A program made the position numbers and the translations under genes. Shown here one piece after another: positions 44,517 through 52,681 of a stretch of 64,000 nucleotides of DNA. This stretch comes from CAYMDS01 sp964653195 (lineage in GTDB: Bacteria > Patescibacteriota > Microgenomatia > Levybacterales > UBA12049): NCBI GenBank assembly GCA_964653195.1, contig CAZZCX010000004.1:17417-81416 (forward strand). The letters run 5' to 3'. Under the pieces are notes generated by a model, which saw only the letters and a list, made by a program, of their open reading frames with translations, did not search any database and had not been told where the DNA came from. The stretch's first letter is position 1. Each line of letters begins with the position of its first letter.

Positions 44517-45953
44517 ATGAATTTTCGACTTTTATCTATAATACCTCAAGATAAAAAAATATTACTAACTCGACTAATCAAAGGTTACTTCTGGTTTATA
44601 AGTGGTGCAATCCTTGGTTTGTTCTTCTTTATAAGCTTTACATATATTATATATAAAAATACTTATAAAAATGTCGTTTTCCCAGGAGTTTATATAGATA
44701 ATGTAGATTTCAGCGGTAAAACAAAAGAGGATGTACGGGATTATTTTGATAATAAAAATCAACAAATCCAAAAAACAACATTCTATTTGAAGCATGAAGA
44801 ATTGATAGCTACAATATCTGCCAAGGATTTAGACTTTGGATATAACGAGGAACTCCTTGCACAGCAGGCATTCAGCATAGGACGTGCAGCAAACTCCATA
44901 TCAAATTTCAGTATAATCATACAATCATACCTTTATGGTATTCATCTACCAGCTTCTTATCAATATGATGAGGAATATCTCGTTAAGCAAGTTTCTGAGA
45001 TATCAGAAAATATTTATAAAGTTCCTATTGACGCGAGATTTACATTCCAAGATTCAAAAGTAGTTGAATTTCAAACATCATCAGATGGACAGGAATTAGA
45101 CATTACAGAGTTAAAAAAACGCATTTCGGCAAAAACGCTAGCGGTTGTAAAATCCACCAAACCGCTGAAAATTCCCATCTTAATTCCCATTAAAGTTTTA
45201 TATCCAGAAACAACAACAGATGAAGCAAATGATTTCGGCATTAGAGAACTTGTAGCCGTAGGATCATCTCAATTCGTGGGTTCAATCCCGAACAGAATGT
45301 ATAATATCGCTCTGGCAGCGACACGACTAAACGGTATTCTTATAAAACCTGATGAAGTATTTTCGTTTAATAAAGCATTGGGAGATATATCAACTTTTAC
45401 CGGATATAAACAGGCTTATGTTATTCAAAACGGTAGAACTGTACTAGGAGATGGCGGTGGAGTTTGTCAAGTATCAACGACATTTTTTCGGGCTGTCTTA
45501 AATGCAGGCTTACCAATTGTTGAAAGAAATCCTCACGCCTATAGAGTCAGCTATTACGAGCAAGATAGTGGACCTGGATTCGATGCTGCTATATATGTAC
45601 CTTCAGTAGATTTTAAATTCAAAAATGATACAAACAACTATTTACTGATTAAAACAGACGTAAATCCTGATTCTGGTTATCTGACATTTGAGCTATACGG
45701 TACGAAAGACAGTCGACAAGTAACTATATCAAAGCCGGTTATTACTTCAATAACATCCTCCCCTGAACCTCTTTATATAGATGACCCTACACTGCCTAAA
45801 GGTGAAACAAAACAGGTGGATTTCGCTGTAGCAGGTGCCAACGTATACTTCACAAGAAGTGTAGAAAAAGATGGAAAGATCCTAATAAATGACACTTTTG
45901 CTTCAAAATATCGTCCATGGCAAGCAGTATATATGCGTGGTACTAAAGAATAA
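44517..45953 (+). CDS. VanW-family protein (YoaR-like)
   Basis: 478 aa. A membrane span (about 25-50) precedes peptidoglycan-binding-like domains (VVFPGVYIDNVDFSGKTKEDVRDYF, about 60-220), the VanW domain (FSFNKALGDISTFTGYKQAYVIQNGRTVLGDGGGVCQVSTTFFRA ..., about 275-390; given here in parts), and a G5-like C-terminal beta segment. VanW proteins occur near vancomycin-resistance loci, but most are general envelope proteins of unknown biochemical role. The next gene starts 3 bp after the stop. A TATAAT at 44486-44491 may be its -10. Confidence 0.85.
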   Translation: MNFRLLSIIPQDKKILLTRLIKGYFWFISGAILGLFFFISFTYIIYKNTYKNVVFPGVYIDNVDFSGKTKEDVRDYFDNKNQQIQKTTFYLKHEELIATISAKDLDFGYNEELLAQQAFSIGRAANSISNFSIIIQSYLYGIHLPASYQYDEEYLVKQVSEISENIYKVPIDARFTFQDSKVVEFQTSSDGQELDITELKKRISAKTLAVVKSTKPLKIPILIPIKVLYPETTTDEANDFGIRELVAVGSSQFVGSIPNRMYNIALAATRLNGILIKPDEVFSFNKALGDISTFTGYKQAYVIQNGRTVLGDGGGVCQVSTTFFRAVLNAGLPIVERNPHAYRVSYYEQDSGPGFDAAIYVPSVDFKFKNDTNNYLLIKTDVNPDSGYLTFELYGTKDSRQVTISKPVITSITSSPEPLYIDDPTLPKGETKQVDFAVAGANVYFTRSVEKDGKILINDTFASKYRPWQAVYMRGTKE

Positions 45954-45956
45954 CTA

Positions 45957-46442
45957 ATGGAAAAAATCATAGATATCCAAAAAGCTATTGAAAAAGCACT
46001 AAGCTTGAAGACGGATGGAAAAACTATTGTTCTTGCAGGAGGTTGCTTCGATATCCTCCATATAGGTCATATTGAATTTATAAAAGAAGCAAAAAAAACA
46101 GCTAATTTTCTATTTCTGCTTCTGGAAAGTGATGAGAGAATTCGGGGACTTAAAGGTAAAAATCGCCCAATAAACTCCCAAATCGACCGAGCCCGTGTTC
46201 TGGAAAGTATCGTTTATACCGATTTTATTGTCCTTTTACCAAATTTCAAAAGCAATATAGAATATGATGAAATGATTTCCGGCTTGAAACCTGATATAAT
46301 CGCCGCAACGAAGACTGATCCAGGACGAGTCCATAAAGAGCGCCAAGCGAATAAATTAGGAATACGGGTAGTCGACGTGATAGAAAAATTTGAAAACAGC
46401 TCAACATCACGAATCGCAAAGCTTTTGGAAAAAGAAATATAG
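45957..46442 (+). CDS. Cytidylyltransferase-like nucleotidyltransferase (RfaE2/TagD type)
   Basis: 161 aa. The fold's nucleotide motif is VLAGGCFDILHIGHIEFIKEAKK with the HxGH signature. RPINSQIDRARVLESIVYTD is similar to heptose-phosphate adenylyltransferase (RfaE C-domain) and glycerol-phosphate cytidylyltransferase (TagD). It activates a phosphorylated sugar or alcohol as an NDP or CDP derivative; which one cannot be told. It is packed behind vanW, suggesting a cell-envelope role. Confidence 0.8.
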   Translation: MEKIIDIQKAIEKALSLKTDGKTIVLAGGCFDILHIGHIEFIKEAKKTANFLFLLLESDERIRGLKGKNRPINSQIDRARVLESIVYTDFIVLLPNFKSNIEYDEMISGLKPDIIAATKTDPGRVHKERQANKLGIRVVDVIEKFENSSTSRIAKLLEKEI

Positions 46443-46483
46443 ACAAAATAAATATATATTAATAAATTATGAGTTATGATTAT

Positions 46484-46515
46484 AGTATTTAGTATTTAGT
46501 ATTTAGTATTTAGTT
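46484..46515. repeat. Tandem GTATTTA heptamers before the DUF192 gene
   Basis: About four and a half direct copies of GTATTTA fill the space just before the DUF192 start. The same heptamer forms eight copies at 57821-57877 and degenerate inverted copies at 51330-51417. Confidence 0.85.
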
Positions 46516-46519
46516 AAAT

Positions 46520-46978
46520 ATGTTAAAAAATATTCTAATATTTGCTGTAGTAATAATAATTTTAATAGCAATATCATATTTCAGTATTTCCACTCTTACA
46601 TCCGCTAGAAATCAAAAAATAGCAGATATTAAAGGTCATAGAATATCACTTGAAATTGCAGATGATGAAACTGAGCAGAGAAAAGGACTATCTGCAAGAG
46701 ATTCTCTACCTAAAGATAAAGGAATGCTATTTAAATTTAAAAAAGCAGATACGCATACATTTTGGATGAAAGACATGCGCTTTCCTATAGATATAATCTT
46801 TATAAATAACGATAAGATAGTGACAATTTATGAAAACGTTCAGCCTGAAAATGATAAAAATGCGAATCTTTCATTGTATACATCAACAAAACCTGCTGAT
46901 AAAGTTATAGAAATAAATGCTGGCCTTGCAAAAGAATTCGGCCTCAAAACGGGAGAAACATTACGTTTGCCTAACTAG
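46520..46978 (+). CDS. DUF192 family protein
   Basis: 152 aa. An N-terminal membrane anchor (residues 4-22) is followed by the DUF192 beta-barrel: LEIADDETEQRKGLSARDSL, KGMLFKFKKADTHTFWMKDM and FPIDIIFINNDKIV. The family (COG1430) is widespread and its biochemical role is unknown. It is exported and anchored. There is no Shine-Dalgarno; the heptamer array ends 4 bp before the ATG. A Nudix gene follows after 5 bp. Confidence 0.85.
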   Translation: MLKNILIFAVVIIILIAISYFSISTLTSARNQKIADIKGHRISLEIADDETEQRKGLSARDSLPKDKGMLFKFKKADTHTFWMKDMRFPIDIIFINNDKIVTIYENVQPENDKNANLSLYTSTKPADKVIEINAGLAKEFGLKTGETLRLPN

Positions 46979-46983
46979 ATTTT

Positions 46984-47550
46984 ATGAGTAACCTTCGAAA
47001 ATGGAAACTGTTAAGTAAGACTGATGTTTCTCAAAGTCCATACTTTCCTCTTGAAAAAAGAGTATATGAACTCCCTAATGGAAAAATAGTTGACGATTTT
47101 TACATAACCACACTTGCTGATTCTACATGCATTATTCCAATAACACCTAATAATAAAATAGTCATGATACGTATGTATAAACAGGGAGTTGATGATTTTG
47201 TTATACAGTTTCCTTTTGGTCGGTTTGAAGAAAAACATAAAAGTATAATACGTACTGCAGTTTTAGAACTTGAAGAAGAAACTGGTATTAAAGTAACCGA
47301 TGAGCAATTAATAAAACTAGGCACCTTAGCCTTAGCGACTACAAAAGCAACTGAAAAAATGCATTATTACTTTGTGAAAAACGCTTTAGTTAACTCCGCG
47401 CAGCACCTAGATCCAAATGAAGAAATTGAGGTTTTAGTATTTACGAGTGATGAAATTGATCAAATGATTTCTTCAGGAAAATTTAGTTGTGCTCCAAGTA
47501 TCGCTGGTTGGTATCTTTTGAAATCTAAATTTCCTGAGTTAATAAATTAG
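46984..47550 (+). CDS. Nudix-fold protein with degenerate Nudix box
   Basis: 188 aa, ADP-ribose-pyrophosphatase-like size. The Nudix helix is at about 79-102: FGRFEEKHKSIIRTAVLELE followed by EETGI. The metal-binding ELEEETG end is kept, but against the consensus GX5EX7REUXEEXGU the first Glu is Lys and the Arg of RE is Leu. So hydrolysis of a nucleoside diphosphate derivative is possible but may be weak or altered. It follows DUF192 by 5 bp and converges on dnaJ. Confidence 0.75.
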   Translation: MSNLRKWKLLSKTDVSQSPYFPLEKRVYELPNGKIVDDFYITTLADSTCIIPITPNNKIVMIRMYKQGVDDFVIQFPFGRFEEKHKSIIRTAVLELEEETGIKVTDEQLIKLGTLALATTKATEKMHYYFVKNALVNSAQHLDPNEEIEVLVFTSDEIDQMISSGKFSCAPSIAGWYLLKSKFPELIN

Positions 47551-47556
47551 TGACTG

Positions 47557-48444
47557 TCAAAACCAGCTCTTTTTCCCGCCTTCTTTTTCATACTCTTCAA
47601 GCAACTCTTTTTGTCTTTTCGTGGCGCCTTTTGGAATTTTCACCTTAATTCTAACATAATGATCCCCTCTGCCGGATCTTCTTACAGAGGGCACTCCCTT
47701 TCCGCTTAAACGAATAAGCGTATCTGGCTGTGTACCTTCAGGTATTTTGATTTTCACTTTACCTTCTATAGTGTCAACTGATAAATCGGTACCCAGAATC
47801 GCTTTAGTGAAAGTCACATCTTCTTCTGTAACTATATCAGTTCCCTCACGATGGAATTTCTTATCCGCTTCTACATCTATAACAATATCATAAGACTCAA
47901 ACCGAATTCTCGATCCGGTATCAACGCCTGCAGGTATTTTTATCTTTTGCTTTTTTCCATCAATTGTTACTTCTTTTTCAGATCCCTTCACTGCATCCAT
48001 AAAACTGATATGCAATGAATATACAGGTCTTCTGGAGCGTGATCCAAATGGAGAACCACCACCGAAAAATTGCTCAAAAATATCGAAAGGGTCAGAAAAT
48101 CCTGCAGTATCTGCACCTTGACCATCACTGGAATATGAATATGTAAAAGGCCCGTATCTGCCAGACTGCTGTCCGCCAAATCCTCCAAACGGACCCCCAC
48201 CACCATAAGAACCCTGAGCGCCATTCTCAAATGCGGAAGCTCCAAACTGGTCATAAGTAGTGCGTTTTTGAGAATCTGATAAGACCTCATAGGCATGATT
48301 TATTTCTTTAAACTTTTTTTCGCCTTCTTTAGTTTTGTTCCGATCAGGATGATACTGCAATGCCAGTTTTCTATATGCCTGCTTTATTTCCTGAGCTGAT
48401 GCAGATTTACTTACTCCTAATGCTTCGTAATAATCTTTAGCCAT
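47557..48444 (-). CDS. dnaJ: DnaJ-type J-domain co-chaperone without zinc finger
   Basis: 295 aa (E. coli DnaJ 376). The J domain has the HPD motif (QYHPDRN, about 31-37), then a Gly/Phe-rich region (about 75-125) and the C-terminal substrate-binding domains (VKIKIPEGTQPDTLIRLSGKG). No CxxCxGxG repeats are present, so by architecture it is a type II (CbpA-like) protein. It is the last gene of the heat-shock cluster. A strong AAAGGAG Shine-Dalgarno precedes the ATG. A terminator and repeat array separate it from dnaK, so part of its expression may be independent. Confidence 0.93.
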   Translation of the reverse strand: MAKDYYEALGVSKSASAQEIKQAYRKLALQYHPDRNKTKEGEKKFKEINHAYEVLSDSQKRTTYDQFGASAFENGAQGSYGGGGPFGGFGGQQSGRYGPFTYSYSSDGQGADTAGFSDPFDIFEQFFGGGSPFGSRSRRPVYSLHISFMDAVKGSEKEVTIDGKKQKIKIPAGVDTGSRIRFESYDIVIDVEADKKFHREGTDIVTEEDVTFTKAILGTDLSVDTIEGKVKIKIPEGTQPDTLIRLSGKGVPSVRRSGRGDHYVRIKVKIPKGATKRQKELLEEYEKEGGKKSWF

Positions 48445-48473
48445 ATACTCCTTTCAATAAATTTTCCACTTAC

Positions 48474-48570
48474 AATTTGCCATTTTCCATTTTATTTTTT
48501 AATTTGTCAATTTAATAATTTATTCAATGGCAGATGAAAAATGGACAATGGAAAATAATTCCAAATTGTA
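48474..48570. repeat. Degenerate heptad inverted repeat upstream of dnaJ
   Basis: One arm reads as 7-nt steps (TGCCATT, TTCCATT, TTATTTT, TTAATTT) and the other as AAAATGG, ACAATGG, AAAATAA. ACAATTTG...CCATTTT pairs broadly with AAAATGG...CAAATTGT, giving a long imperfect hairpin between the dnaK terminator and dnaJ. Confidence 0.65.
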
Positions 48571-48571
48571 C

Positions 48572-48592
48572 AAAAAAAGCGCCCCACGCGCT
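48572..48592 (-). terminator. Rho-independent terminator between dnaK and dnaJ
   Basis: Minus strand AGCGC, loop GTGGG, GCGCT, then seven Ts. It lies downstream of dnaK beyond the heptamer array and before dnaJ. Confidence 0.85.
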
Positions 48593-48807
48593 GTTTACTG
48601 TTTACTGTTTACTGTTTACTGTTTACTGTTTACTGTTTACTGTTTACTGTTTNNNNNNNNNNNNNNNNNNNNNNNNNNNNNNNNNNNNNNNNNNNNNNNN
48701 NNNNNNNNNNNNNNNNNNNNNNNNNNNNNNNNNNNNNNNNNNNNNNNNNNNNTGTTTACTGTTTACTGTTTACTGTTTACTGTTTACTGTTTACTGTTTA
48801 CTGTTTA
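48591..48807. repeat. GTTTACT heptamer tandem array interrupted by an assembly gap
   Basis: Perfect direct 7-nt repeats run 48591-48652 and 48753-48807 (about 16 visible copies) on both sides of 100 Ns. It lies 6 bp after the dnaK stop. The true copy number is unknown. Frames that run through it only encode a meaningless periodic peptide. Confidence 0.95.
48653..48752. other. Assembly gap (100 Ns)
   Basis: Exactly 100 Ns, the conventional scaffold gap size, inside a tandem repeat that short reads could not span. The real length may differ. Confidence 0.95.
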
Positions 48808-48812
48808 TACAA

Positions 48813-50726
48813 TTATTCCACCACTTCTCCTTCTTGTGCTTCTCCCTTTTCTTCTTTCTGATCATCAGTGTTTTCAGTAGATGCAGCTTCGTCGCTTTTA
48901 CCATCTGTTTTCTCAGTATCTTGAACACCAGGCTGATCTTTATACATAGCTTGCCCTATTTTCTGTAATGTATCTCCAAGATCTTTAGTTTTATCTTCAA
49001 TATCCTCTTTCGAGCCCGAATCTAAAATATCTTTAACTGCTTTTATTTTTTCTTCTACTTCCTTTTTTACATCTTCAGCTACCTTATCACCTGCATCCTT
49101 CAATGATTTCTCAGCAGTAAAAATCATCGCATCTGCATTATTTCTTGCTTCAACTTTCGCCTTCTTTTCTTCATCCTCTTTAGCATTCACTTCTGCTTCT
49201 TTTGTCATTTTCTCAACTTCATCTTTTGAAAGACCAGTCGATCCGGTTATTTTTATACTTTGCTCTTTACCTGACGCTTTATCTTTAGCGGTAACACTTA
49301 ATATCCCATTTGCATCGATATCAAAAGTCACTTCAACTTGAGGCATTCCACGAGGCGCAGGTGGGATTCCATCTAAAATAAATCTTCCGAGTGATTTATT
49401 ATCAGTAGCCATTGGTCGCTCTCCCTGTAAAACATTTATTTCTACTTGTGTCTGATTATCAGCAGCAGTTGAGAAAACCTGAGATTTACTTGTCGGAATA
49501 GTACTATTTCGATTTATTAGCGGAGTCGAAACACCACCAAGCGTCTCAAGTCCCAAAGTTAACGGAGTGACATCTAAGAGCAATACATCTTTTACTTCGC
49601 CACCAAGAACTCCGCCTTGAACAGCTGCACCTATCGCTACAACCTCATCAGGATTTACTGATTTGTTAGGCTCTTTTCCAAAAAATTTAGTTACTGCCTC
49701 AACCACTTTCGGCATTCTTGTCATACCACCCACTAGAACTACTTCATCTACTTTTGATTTTTCAATTCCAGAATCTTTAATAGCCATTTCTACAGGCTTT
49801 AAGGTATCTTGTATAAGATTTTCGACAATCGATTCAAGCTTCGATCTTGTAAGTGTAAGTGTTAAATGTAACGGTCCGTCTTTACCTTGAGTAATAAAGG
49901 GCTGGTTGATTTGTGCTTCTTGAGATGATGAAAGTTCGATCTTTGCTTTTTCTGCTGATTCTTTAAGTCTTTGGAGTGCTTGTGAATCCTTGCGAAGATC
50001 TATCTGATTTTCTTTCTGGAATTCATCTGCAATCCAATCGATTATTTTCTGATCAAAATTATCACCACCTAAATGTGTATCACCGTTAGTAGATTTTACT
50101 TCATATACTCCATCTCCAAGCTCTAATATTGATATATCAAAAGTTCCACCTCCGAGATCGTAAACTGCAATCGTATGAGCATTCTTTTTATCAAGTCCGT
50201 AAGCTAGAGCAGCAGCAGTAGGTTCATTTATAATTCGTTTTACCTCAAGTCCGGCTATTTCTCCTGCCTGTTTAGTTGCTTGGCGTTGACTATCGTCAAA
50301 GTATGCTGGAACTGTTATAACTGCTTCAGTTACCTTCGTACCTAAATATGCTTCAGCATCGGCTTTAATCTTTTGAAGAATTTGGGCTGAAATCTCTTGA
50401 GGTGTGAAGTTTTTTCCCTCCACTTCTACAACCGCCATATCATCTCTTCCAGTCTTAACAGTATAAGGAAGCCACTTAAGATCACCTTGTACGGTCTTGT
50501 CAGAAAACTTCTTACCCATCAGTCTTTTTATTGAATAAATCGTTCTCTTAGGCTTTAGCACCATTTGACGCTTAGCCACATCTCCAACTACGCGACTTAT
50601 CGGGTCGACAACAGATGGTATAACGTTTCTTCCTTCTGCAGAATGGATAACTTTAGGCGTTCCGCCTTCCATTACCGCTACACATGAATTTGTAGTACCT
50701 AAATCGATTCCAATTATTTTACCCAT
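48813..50726 (-). CDS. dnaK: Chaperone DnaK (Hsp70)
   Basis: 637 aa, full length. IGIDLGTTNSCVAVMEGG, the phosphate-2 motif AVYDLGGGTFDISILE and the adenosine motif VVLVGGMTRMPKVVE are intact, as is the substrate-binding domain (DVTPLTLGLETLGG onward); the tail is acidic (AQEGEVVE). It works with DnaJ and GrpE in ATP-driven folding. Third gene of hrcA-grpE-dnaK-dnaJ. The spacers on both sides hold heptamer repeats. Confidence 0.98.
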   Translation of the reverse strand: MGKIIGIDLGTTNSCVAVMEGGTPKVIHSAEGRNVIPSVVDPISRVVGDVAKRQMVLKPKRTIYSIKRLMGKKFSDKTVQGDLKWLPYTVKTGRDDMAVVEVEGKNFTPQEISAQILQKIKADAEAYLGTKVTEAVITVPAYFDDSQRQATKQAGEIAGLEVKRIINEPTAAALAYGLDKKNAHTIAVYDLGGGTFDISILELGDGVYEVKSTNGDTHLGGDNFDQKIIDWIADEFQKENQIDLRKDSQALQRLKESAEKAKIELSSSQEAQINQPFITQGKDGPLHLTLTLTRSKLESIVENLIQDTLKPVEMAIKDSGIEKSKVDEVVLVGGMTRMPKVVEAVTKFFGKEPNKSVNPDEVVAIGAAVQGGVLGGEVKDVLLLDVTPLTLGLETLGGVSTPLINRNSTIPTSKSQVFSTAADNQTQVEINVLQGERPMATDNKSLGRFILDGIPPAPRGMPQVEVTFDIDANGILSVTAKDKASGKEQSIKITGSTGLSKDEVEKMTKEAEVNAKEDEEKKAKVEARNNADAMIFTAEKSLKDAGDKVAEDVKKEVEEKIKAVKDILDSGSKEDIEDKTKDLGDTLQKIGQAMYKDQPGVQDTEKTDGKSDEAASTENTDDQKEEKGEAQEGEVVE

Positions 50727-50732
50727 AGTTTA

Positions 50733-50809
50733 AAAGTTATTAGTGATAAGTTATAAGTTATAAGTCTAGAAAATAAACTTAGGACTTATAATTTATAACT
50801 TAGGACTTA
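50733..50809. repeat. Inverted TTATAAG heptamer repeat between grpE and dnaK
   Basis: GATAAG-TTATAAG-TTATAAG-TC on one arm and GACTTATAATTTATAACTTAG on the other give a long hairpin filling the 84-bp spacer. Confidence 0.8.
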
Positions 50810-50810
50810 A

Positions 50811-51329
50811 TTATTCTCCGTTACCTACGATAACCTGAGCTGGCCTCAATACACTTTCAAATAATTTGTACCCAGTTCTTAACTCTTTTACCACTACATT
50901 CTCTTTTCCGTTTTCAGTACTAATCGCTTCCATCAGGAAAGGATCAAACTCTTTACCTAACGCCTCAATCCTGGTCACACCTTCATCTTTTAATATTACT
51001 AAGAACTGATCGATACTAATTTGTATGTTTTTGTCTTCTGTATGTAAAGCTGCAAGATATAATGTATCTAAAACCGGCAAAATTCGCAAGAGTAAGTCCT
51101 TATTTGCTGATTTAATCCATTCTGACTTTTTTTCTCTTACCCATTTTTCCTGATTCTGATAATCAGCAAGAGCTCTTTTCCACTTATTCTCTAATTCTTT
51201 TATTTTTTCTTCAAGCTCTAAGATTTTAATTTGCTCTTCACCCTCGTTAGCTTCTCCAGCTTCACTGTAAACATGCTCCTTTTTCTTATCTTCTTCGTCT
51301 TTTAAATTTTTTACATTATCTTTTCCCAT
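50811..51329 (-). CDS. grpE: Nucleotide exchange factor GrpE
   Basis: 172 aa, normal. A charged N-terminus leads into a long coiled coil (EEQIKILELEEKIKELENKW), then the conserved core VLDTLYLAALHTE and the beta domain with VVKELRTGYKLFESVLRPAQVIVG. It releases ADP from DnaK and acts as a thermosensor. Second gene in the hrcA operon. Confidence 0.95.
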   Translation of the reverse strand: MGKDNVKNLKDEEDKKKEHVYSEAGEANEGEEQIKILELEEKIKELENKWKRALADYQNQEKWVREKKSEWIKSANKDLLLRILPVLDTLYLAALHTEDKNIQISIDQFLVILKDEGVTRIEALGKEFDPFLMEAISTENGKENVVVKELRTGYKLFESVLRPAQVIVGNGE

Positions 51330-51417
51330 ACTAAATAGTATTTAGTATAGAGTATTTGGTATATAGTATAAAAATTAAATGATTATACTTAATACTAAAT
51401 ACTTAATACTTTATACC
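51330..51417. repeat. Degenerate inverted GTATTTA heptamers between hrcA and grpE
   Basis: AGTATTT-AGTATAG-AGTATTT-GGTATAT on the left faces TACTTAA-TACTAAA-TACTTAA-TACTTTA on the right. The arms are complementary and fill the 91-bp spacer. Confidence 0.8.
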
Positions 51418-51420
51418 CCT

Positions 51421-52164
51421 TTACCATCCTTTGGCGATTTCATGCACTAATCCTCGTAATTTACGAATTGTAGGAACCACATAAGTATAATTCAAACGTA
51501 CAGGTCCAATTACACCTATTGCGCCTCGATGTTGCATGGGTGTTTCATAATTGGTATAAACCAAACTATACGGTCCCTCAATAATTGACGCTAAGTCATC
51601 GCCCAATAAAATCTGCACATCGTCATTCTGGGTCTTTGACTGTAAAATCAGTTGCTGAATATACTCCTGTCGGTCAATAACCTCAAGCAAATGCTTCGTA
51701 ACGTCTATATCATAAAACTCAGGCATATCTAGAATATTTGCATAACCTGAACAGTATAGATCGCCTTCATCAGTAGTCGCAAGAGCAAGAGTCCCCGTTT
51801 TTTCAGCCAAAGATCTAGTAATTTCACGAAGAAAACGATTTGAATGCTCACGGTAATCCCACACTTTCTCTTTCATTGCAACCTCTTCGCCCACAGAAAT
51901 ATCTTTCTCCTTCATGAGCTCATTTACATAAAACTTCATACCGCGAGGGGTTGGCATACGGCCTGCTGATGAATGAGGCTTCTGAAGATATCCCATCTCA
52001 GTAAGCTTAACCATTTCATTTCTAATTGTGGCTGGACTTGCGCTAATACTATGGCGTTTTTCAAGAGTTTCTGATCCTACAGGTTCTGCGGTACTTATAT
52101 ACTCTTCTGCAAGTGCTTTTAGAATCTCAATTTGTCTTTGTGTTAGATTGTGAATTCCTTCCAT
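51421..52164 (-). CDS. hrcA: Heat-inducible transcription repressor HrcA (short form)
   Basis: 247 aa against about 340 in B. subtilis. The winged-helix DNA-binding domain is complete (LTQRQIEILKALAEEYI ... SASPATIRNEMVKLTEMGYL ... HSSAGRMPTPRGMKFYV). The GAF-like middle is abbreviated, and the C-terminus keeps GVIGPVRLNYTYVVPTIRKL. It represses chaperone operons by binding CIRCE and relies on GroEL for activity. It is first in its operon and carries a CIRCE site overlapping its own promoter, so autoregulation is well supported. Confidence 0.94.
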   Translation of the reverse strand: MEGIHNLTQRQIEILKALAEEYISTAEPVGSETLEKRHSISASPATIRNEMVKLTEMGYLQKPHSSAGRMPTPRGMKFYVNELMKEKDISVGEEVAMKEKVWDYREHSNRFLREITRSLAEKTGTLALATTDEGDLYCSGYANILDMPEFYDIDVTKHLLEVIDRQEYIQQLILQSKTQNDDVQILLGDDLASIIEGPYSLVYTNYETPMQHRGAIGVIGPVRLNYTYVVPTIRKLRGLVHEIAKGW

Positions 52165-52174
52165 AATATTTAAG

Positions 52175-52211
52175 TTAGCAAAATAATATCACGAGTGCCA
52201 ATTCATGTCAA
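52175..52211 (-). promoter_or_regulatory. hrcA promoter with overlapping CIRCE operator
   Basis: Minus strand TTGACA (52211-52206), 17-nt spacer, TATTAT (52188-52183). Across the spacer and -10 lie TTGGCACTC (52201-52193), 9 nt, TTTTGCTAA (52183-52175): 14 of 18 half-site bases match CIRCE (TTAGCACTC-N9-GAGTGCTAA) at exact 9-9-9 spacing. HrcA binding here would block RNA polymerase. Confidence 0.82.
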
Positions 52212-52262
52212 GCCCTATAGTTTTAGACACTTTATCTTTCACTTTTCTTACTCAACTGTGAG

Positions 52263-52679
52263 ATGTTTATCATTATCGCAATATATAATATATTTAGCTT
52301 TATGTTTGCGCTACTCATTATAATTTTATTCGGTATATTTTTCTCAATTGTTGCAACCCAAAATACTGTAAATGTTCCAGTAAATTTACTCAACCAGCAG
52401 TTTAACGATGTTCCTTTATATTTAGTAATCCTGATTTCCCTCTTAATTGGGGTAGCTTTGTCATGGGGGCTAAATCTTGCAAATAGGGTATCCACTATCT
52501 TTATCCTTTCGAAAAAGGATATTGATCTTAAGCACTCGCGAAAAGAAATCACAAAACTACAAACCCAGCTTCATAAAGTAGAGACTGAAAATTTACTACA
52601 ACGCAGAGATAAAACGAGTTTAGAAAAAGATTATCCAAATCCAAGCTTTCTTGATCGAATACGCAATAAGAAAATATAG
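52263..52679 (+). CDS. LapA-domain membrane protein
   Basis: 138 aa. Two membrane spans (about 5-32 and 52-72) surround a short loop with VATQNTVNVPVNLLN, the LapA (DUF1049) pattern, followed by a cytoplasmic coiled coil (KHSRKEITKLQTQLHKVETEN). LapA proteins were first linked to lipopolysaccharide assembly, but this organism probably lacks an outer membrane, so the role here is unknown. It is divergent from hrcA and converges tightly on tsaD (2 bp between stops). Confidence 0.65.
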   Translation: MFIIIAIYNIFSFMFALLIIILFGIFFSIVATQNTVNVPVNLLNQQFNDVPLYLVILISLLIGVALSWGLNLANRVSTIFILSKKDIDLKHSRKEITKLQTQLHKVETENLLQRRDKTSLEKDYPNPSFLDRIRNKKI

Positions 52680-52681
52680 AA

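Noticed and set aside
44517..45953. Vancomycin-resistance locus suggested by vanW
   Set aside because: No vanH, vanA, vanX, vanR or vanS is nearby; VanW domains are common in general envelope proteins.
48591..48807. Possible CRISPR array
   Set aside because: Units are 7 nt with no spacers, no 23-40 nt repeats, and no cas gene in the window.
48527..48968. Two long + strand ORFs running through the GTTTACT array and the N gap
   Set aside because: They are products of a stop-free tandem repeat and unknown bases, and lie antisense to the end of dnaK. The peptide is only the repeat translated.
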